Part shown: positions 59,304 through 64,000 of the stretch, in pieces
Layout of the letters: each line of letters begins with the position of its first letter
How positions within the stretch are numbered: the first letter of the stretch is position 1
From: Lachnospiraceae bacterium
GTDB lineage: Bacteria; Bacillota; Clostridia; Lachnospirales; Lachnospiraceae
Assembly: GCA_014804485.1 (NCBI GenBank)
Contig: JAAUZT010000006.1
Location: 31,181 to 95,180 of the forward strand
Length of the DNA stretch: 64,000 bases
Direction of reading: 5' to 3'
Program-made: the position numbers and the translations under genes
The notes under the pieces: generated by a model
Told to the model about the DNA's origin: nothing
Database searches by the model: none
The model's input: only the letters and a program-made list of their open reading frames with translations

Positions 59304-59993
59304 ATGGGAGTAGTACAGGAAGTAAAAGACGGTAAACTCGTCGATAACACATCAGCTACGTCTATCGCCAATGAGAAAGCGAAGAAGACCGGCAATTCCA
59401 GTCTGGATAAGGATGCTTTCCTGCAGCTTCTGGTAGCACAGATGAAGTATCAGGATCCCTTGGAGCCTACGTCCAACACGGAGTATATTTCCCAGTTCGC
59501 AACGTTCTCGGAACTCGAGCAGATGCAGAATATGAGCGCGACACTTGAGCTTTCCAGAGCATCCAGTCTGGTGGGACAGACGGTGCTGATGTCAGTAACG
59601 GACAGCCAGGGCAGAACGACGACCGTACAGGGTAATGTGGATTTCGTGTCATATGAGGGCGGCAAAGCGTATCTTTCCATCGGCGGAGAGTTGTATTCTT
59701 TAGACGATCTGGATAAGGTGGCAGATAAGAAATATCTGGATGCATACGCACTGGCAGCGGAATTTTTGAGCATCCTCAATAAGCTTCCCGATGTCAGTCT
59801 GCTGACGACGGATGACAAGGAAAGGGTAGACAGACTGGAAGAAATCTATAATGGCATGGACGACTACCAGAAGGGCTTCCTTACGGACGATTATTTCGAG
59901 AAAGCGGAAGCATATATTAAGAGAATGAAAGATATCACACCGAATACAGACGGTGATGAAACACCTAAGACGGAAGGATCCGGAGAAAGTTAA
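59304..59993 (+). CDS. flgD: flagellar hook assembly protein FlgD
   Basis: LDKDAFLQLLVAQMKYQDPLEPTSNTEYISQFATFSELEQMQN. Confidence 0.94.
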   Translation: MGVVQEVKDGKLVDNTSATSIANEKAKKTGNSSLDKDAFLQLLVAQMKYQDPLEPTSNTEYISQFATFSELEQMQNMSATLELSRASSLVGQTVLMSVTDSQGRTTTVQGNVDFVSYEGGKAYLSIGGELYSLDDLDKVADKKYLDAYALAAEFLSILNKLPDVSLLTTDDKERVDRLEEIYNGMDDYQKGFLTDDYFEKAEAYIKRMKDITPNTDGDETPKTEGSGES

Positions 59994-60032
59994 GCGCCCA
60001 AGGCGGCAGTCATCTCAAGGAGGAGAGAGAAT

Positions 60033-60437
60033 ATGAAGATTCAAGGCAATCAATTCCTTTCCATAGAGCAGCTGCAGGATCAATATTTAAACACAGGCAG
60101 ACAGCAGGCAGGAGCGCCGAAACCGAATACCACGAGTTTTCAGGATATCTTATCCGGCAAGACGGACAGTATCCGGACAGAGGGAGAGGTCAGATTCTCC
60201 AAGCATGCAGCCAACCGCCTTAACGACAGGAATATTGAACTGACGAAGGATCAGGTGGAACGCCTGAACATGGGAGCAGCCAAAGCGGGTGCGAAAGGAA
60301 TCAATGAATCGTTAGTTATCGTCGATTCACTGGCGTTTATCGTGAATGTACCGAATCAGACGGTCATCACCGCGATGGATCAGACGGAAACCGACGAAAA
60401 TGTATTTACCAATATTGACGGAGCCGTAATTATTTAG
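60033..60437 (+). CDS. flagellar operon protein (TIGR02530-like)
   Basis: FSKHAANRLNDRNIELTKDQVERLNMGAAKAGAKGINESLVIVDSLAFIVNVPNQTVITAMD. Confidence 0.85.
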   Translation: MKIQGNQFLSIEQLQDQYLNTGRQQAGAPKPNTTSFQDILSGKTDSIRTEGEVRFSKHAANRLNDRNIELTKDQVERLNMGAAKAGAKGINESLVIVDSLAFIVNVPNQTVITAMDQTETDENVFTNIDGAVII

Positions 60438-60518
60438 CCGGACCTTTACGGAGGCTAATGCCCCTGACTGACAGAGGGGGCAGGCGGTTTCACACAGATA
60501 TAAGGAGGTCATATCACT

Positions 60519-62528
60519 ATGATGAGATCATTGTTCTCTGGTGTGGCGGGTCTTAGAACACACCAGACAAGAATGGACGTTATCGGTAATAATATTGCCA
60601 ACGTCAACACAACTGCATATAAATCACAGAACATGGTATTCAGCGATCTGCTGTACCAGACAACACAGGCAGCGTCCGGCGCTAACGACAACGGACGAGG
60701 CGGTATCAACGCCAGACAGATCGGTCTGGGCGCTAAGACGGGTGCAATCTCCACGGCGATCACGACGCAGGGTTCTGCGCAGTCTACGAATAACCCGTGG
60801 GATATCATGATTGAGGGCGATTCTTTCTTCATCGTCAACAACGGTTCCGAGAATTTCTTCACAAGAGACGGTTCCTTCACCATAGACGGTGCGGGTAATC
60901 TGGTTATGGCAAATACCGGTTTTAAAGTTATGGGATGGCAGGTGGATCCGGAGACCGGAGATATCAGGCAGGATGTGGTGTCTGCGCTGCAGGTTATGCA
61001 TCCGGATAATCTGAATTCTAATCCGGAAGCTACTTCACTTGCATATGTATCCGGTATTCTGGATAAGACGGACACGTCTATCAACAGTACGGCGGGCGCG
61101 ATCCGTACCTTCCAGATCTTCGACGCACAGGGATATGCTTATACGGTGAAGATGAGTTTCCACGGAATCGGAAGCGAGGACGAATTCCGCGTACAGCTCG
61201 ATGATATCTTAGACAGCACAGGCGTGTCTCTTGTAAAGAAATATAATCTGAGCAATATCAACCAGATTGCGAATTTCGGGGGAGATAACACAACCAGCAA
61301 GACGATGCTTTATCAAGCGGATAACACGGCGACATTTGACGGTACGAGTAAGTTTGATATTGAGCTGCCGTTTTCAAGTATTCTGGATGGTTACAGTAAT
61401 AATGCACTTGTGGTTGCGGCAGGTAAGAATGTTACGATCACAAACCCGGGGGACGGCGGAACTGTTACGGCAGGAGCTGAGAACAGCGTCACAGTACACG
61501 GTTCCGTAACGCTGACCAGAGCACAGTTAGAGTCGGCGCCTTATAATTTAAGATATGATGATGCTACAGGTCAGTATTATACCAAACCGGAGACAGGAAC
61601 GACCGGCGTACCGGTGACAGACTGGACGACAGCGATCAGCGCTATGGGACTGGAAGGCGTATCGAACGTAACGGTTACACCGGTGACGGACGGCGCGGCA
61701 GGCGAGATGTCGGTCGAGTTCGACGCTACGTTTACACCAACCCTTGATGCCACACGTAAGGATAATGTCTTCGGGATCACGTTGGAGATGCCGAATGACG
61801 AGAAAGAAATCTTAAAGCAGGTATATCACGTAGAGGACGGAGACGGCAAGACATATACAATCGAGTATATTGCGCCGGACGGATCAGCACAGATCACAGA
61901 GAGAACGCAGACGAACGGTATGTCGCTTGTGTTCGACCATGATACGGGAGTTTTTTCCTATATCGGAAGTGCGGGCAGTAATACGGCGACGCTTACCTTT
62001 AACTCATCCGCTTCTTCCCTGGGTGGGGAACTGATAGATCTGACCCAGTTCAATAATGTGGAGATCGACTTCTCATCCGTTACAAACTATGGTAACGGCG
62101 GTAAGTGTACCTTGGATATCACACCCGGTGGTAAGGGTGGTGACACGATCGGTAAAGGTAGAGCGCCGGGAGAATTGATTGGTATTGAAGTAGGACAGGA
62201 CGGTCGTATCACGGCATCCTATTCCAACGGTCTGTCGAAGCTGTTAGGACAGATCGCAGTAGCGGAATTTGCGAATCCTTCCGGTCTTTCCAAGGCGGGC
62301 GACAACCTGTACTCCGCGACCATGAACTCCGGTGACTTCGACGGTGTCGGCAAGGACATCACGGAAAGCGGCGGTAAGATGACTTCCGGCGTACTGGAGA
62401 TGAGTAATGTGGATCTTTCTTCCGAGTTCACCACAATGATCACCACACAGCGTGGTTTCCAGGCGAACAGCCGTATCATTACCACTTCCGATACGCTGCT
62501 GGAAGAACTTGTCAATCTGAAGAGATAA
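60519..62528 (+). CDS. flgE: flagellar hook protein FlgE
   Basis: MMRSLFSGVAGLRTHQTRMDVIGNNIANVNTTAYKSQN; C-terminal TMITTQRGFQANSRIITTSDTLLEELVNLKR. Confidence 0.95.
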   Translation: MMRSLFSGVAGLRTHQTRMDVIGNNIANVNTTAYKSQNMVFSDLLYQTTQAASGANDNGRGGINARQIGLGAKTGAISTAITTQGSAQSTNNPWDIMIEGDSFFIVNNGSENFFTRDGSFTIDGAGNLVMANTGFKVMGWQVDPETGDIRQDVVSALQVMHPDNLNSNPEATSLAYVSGILDKTDTSINSTAGAIRTFQIFDAQGYAYTVKMSFHGIGSEDEFRVQLDDILDSTGVSLVKKYNLSNINQIANFGGDNTTSKTMLYQADNTATFDGTSKFDIELPFSSILDGYSNNALVVAAGKNVTITNPGDGGTVTAGAENSVTVHGSVTLTRAQLESAPYNLRYDDATGQYYTKPETGTTGVPVTDWTTAISAMGLEGVSNVTVTPVTDGAAGEMSVEFDATFTPTLDATRKDNVFGITLEMPNDEKEILKQVYHVEDGDGKTYTIEYIAPDGSAQITERTQTNGMSLVFDHDTGVFSYIGSAGSNTATLTFNSSASSLGGELIDLTQFNNVEIDFSSVTNYGNGGKCTLDITPGGKGGDTIGKGRAPGELIGIEVGQDGRITASYSNGLSKLLGQIAVAEFANPSGLSKAGDNLYSATMNSGDFDGVGKDITESGGKMTSGVLEMSNVDLSSEFTTMITTQRGFQANSRIITTSDTLLEELVNLKR

Positions 62529-62758
62529 GTGCCGTAAGGCGCATAAACAGAGGGACTTTTCGCATATGCGAAAGGTTCCTCTTCGTGTGTTCTCATATTT
62601 GTACATAAAAGATGATATATTTTTTTTGCAGTTTTGGAAGATGTGTGGTAGAATATATAAGTTCCATACAGTCACAGATGATGACGTATCGGATGTGCTA
62701 CATAATGGCTGTCCGGATTTACCGGGGATCCGGCTGCACGGAAAGACAGGGGTGTGGG

Positions 62759-62944
62759 ATGATAGAAGTTACGAAGATCAATGGCGTGAAGATTCTGATT
62801 AATCCCGATTTGCTGGAATTAGTGGAAGAGACGCCGGACACCGTCCTGACATTTACAACAGGGCGGAAAATAATTGTAAAAGAAAGTAGACAAGAAGTGA
62901 AAAATCTAGTAAAATCGTATAGAAAGGATATTTTTGCAGATTAG
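62759..62944 (+). CDS. flbD: flagellar FlbD family protein
   Basis: MIEVTKINGVKILINPDLLELVEETPDTVLTFTTGRKIIVKES. Confidence 0.9.
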   Translation: MIEVTKINGVKILINPDLLELVEETPDTVLTFTTGRKIIVKESRQEVKNLVKSYRKDIFAD

Positions 62945-62964
62945 TGTAAAACGGGTGAGTACAG

Positions 62965-63762
62965 ATGGATATAGCTTCAATTATCGGCTTATTGGCATGT
63001 TTTGCGTTGATGATTTTCGGTATGGTGTTTGGTAAGACCTTTTCAGCAGTCACCAGCTTTCTTCATGCACCATCAGCGCTTATTACATTCGGCGGCGCAT
63101 TTATGTGTATTATGGCGAGTTATTCGATGTCTAACTTCGTTGGGGGTCTGAAGAGCTTTACGCTGATTTTTAAGGAATCCGCCATGAATGTTCCGGAGAT
63201 TATTCAGAAGATTATCGACCTCTCCAATGTTGCTCGTAAAGAGGGTCTTCTTTCTCTGGAAGAAGCGGCGGGAGATATTGATGATGAATTCCTGAAGAAA
63301 GGTATTCTGCTTGTTGTAGACGGTACCGATCCTGAACTTGTACGTGCGATCATGGAAACGGAGCTTGCCAGTGTAGAAGGCAGACATAAAGATAAGATCG
63401 GCTTTTGGGAGAATGTAGGAGCGATGGGTCCTGCATGGGGTATGATCGGAACCTTGATCGGTCTGGTTCTCATGCTTAAGGATCTGTCTGATTTTGCGTC
63501 CATCGGTCCTAATATGGCGACTGCGCTTATAACCACATTCTACGGTTCCGTATTGGCGAACTGGATCTGTGCGCCGGTGGCTACGAAGCTGAAGGGCAAG
63601 AACGATGAAGAGATGATGGTCAAAGAAATAGAGATAGAGGGACTTCTGTCGATTCAGGCAGGTGAGAACCCGCGCGTTATTGAAGAAAAACTGAAGTCGT
63701 TCATTGCACCGGGTGACAGGAACACCTCGAGTGAAGAAGGCGGAGGTGAAGCAGATGGCTAA
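62965..63762 (+). CDS. motA: flagellar stator protein MotA
   Basis: GGAFMCIMASYSMSNF, GAMGPAWGMIGTLIGLVLMLKDL. Confidence 0.95.
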   Translation: MDIASIIGLLACFALMIFGMVFGKTFSAVTSFLHAPSALITFGGAFMCIMASYSMSNFVGGLKSFTLIFKESAMNVPEIIQKIIDLSNVARKEGLLSLEEAAGDIDDEFLKKGILLVVDGTDPELVRAIMETELASVEGRHKDKIGFWENVGAMGPAWGMIGTLIGLVLMLKDLSDFASIGPNMATALITTFYGSVLANWICAPVATKLKGKNDEEMMVKEIEIEGLLSIQAGENPRVIEEKLKSFIAPGDRNTSSEEGGGEADG

Positions 63763-64000
63763 GAAGAAGCAGGAAGACCCGCCAAAGGGCTCGCCGGCGT
63801 GGATGGCCACATTCAGTGATCTGATGAATCTGCTTCTTTGTTTCTTCGTGTTGCTTTTTGCGATGTCTACTATTGACGAGGTTGCACAGGAACAGATCGT
63901 AGCATCTTTTAGTCAGACGTTTTCTGTGTTTGATAAGGGAGCCTCTGCTATTGGGGACGGCATGCTGATCAGTAACGGCACCAGTCAGTTGAGTGAACTG
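63755..64000 (+). CDS. motB: flagellar stator protein MotB, N-terminal part, truncated by window end (absent from supplied ORF track)
   Basis: Translation from 63755: MAKKKQEDPPKGSPAWMATFSDLMNLLLCFFVLLFAMSTIDEVAQEQIVASFSQTFSVFDKG; overlaps motA end by 8 nt. Confidence 0.92.
   Translation, partial: MAKKKQEDPPKGSPAWMATFSDLMNLLLCFFVLLFAMSTIDEVAQEQIVASFSQTFSVFDKGASAIGDGMLISNGTSQLSEL

Overview
The window is a 64 kb stretch of bacterial chromosome. Gene content and order (gpr, spoIIP, sigK, codY followed by a fli/flg operon, GH94-type phosphorylases, a monoderm type IV pilus locus) point to a spore-forming, flagellated Clostridia, most likely Lachnospiraceae-like. From left to right it contains: two glycoside-phosphorylase-like genes (the first truncated by the window edge), a degenerate GGDEF protein, a PurF-like protein, an SDR oxidoreductase (- strand), a zinc-ribbon/TPM pair, rpsT (- strand), gpr, spoIIP, lepA, hemW, a SigK-like sigma factor, an HD-domain protein, pilT, comM, dprA, a short AT-rich accessory patch (deleted Rpn-type pseudogene, DUF3800 gene, four-copy GGTGTAACC array), an LTA-synthase-like sulfatase, and a type IV pilus locus (pilC, pilA, pilD, a PilM-PilN fusion, pilO-like, four minor-pilin-like genes, a ~2090-aa acidic-repeat surface protein, pilB). 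The window ends with topA, codY and the flagellar operon flgB-flgC-fliE-fliF-fliG-fliH-fliI-fliJ-motE/ylxF-like-fliK-flgD-(TIGR02530-like)-flgE-flbD-motA-motB (motB cut by the window end). No rRNA, tRNA, CRISPR array, prophage or intact IS was recognised. The best candidates for new biology are: the giant surface protein in the pilus locus, which carries acidic tandem repeats and an apparent beta/gamma-crystallin module; the oversized minor pilins; a PurF-like protein with its glutaminase residues lost; the GGTGTAACC array beside the DUF3800 gene; and three unrelated large intergenic palindromes. Family assignments come from reading the sequence and from memory; no search was run.
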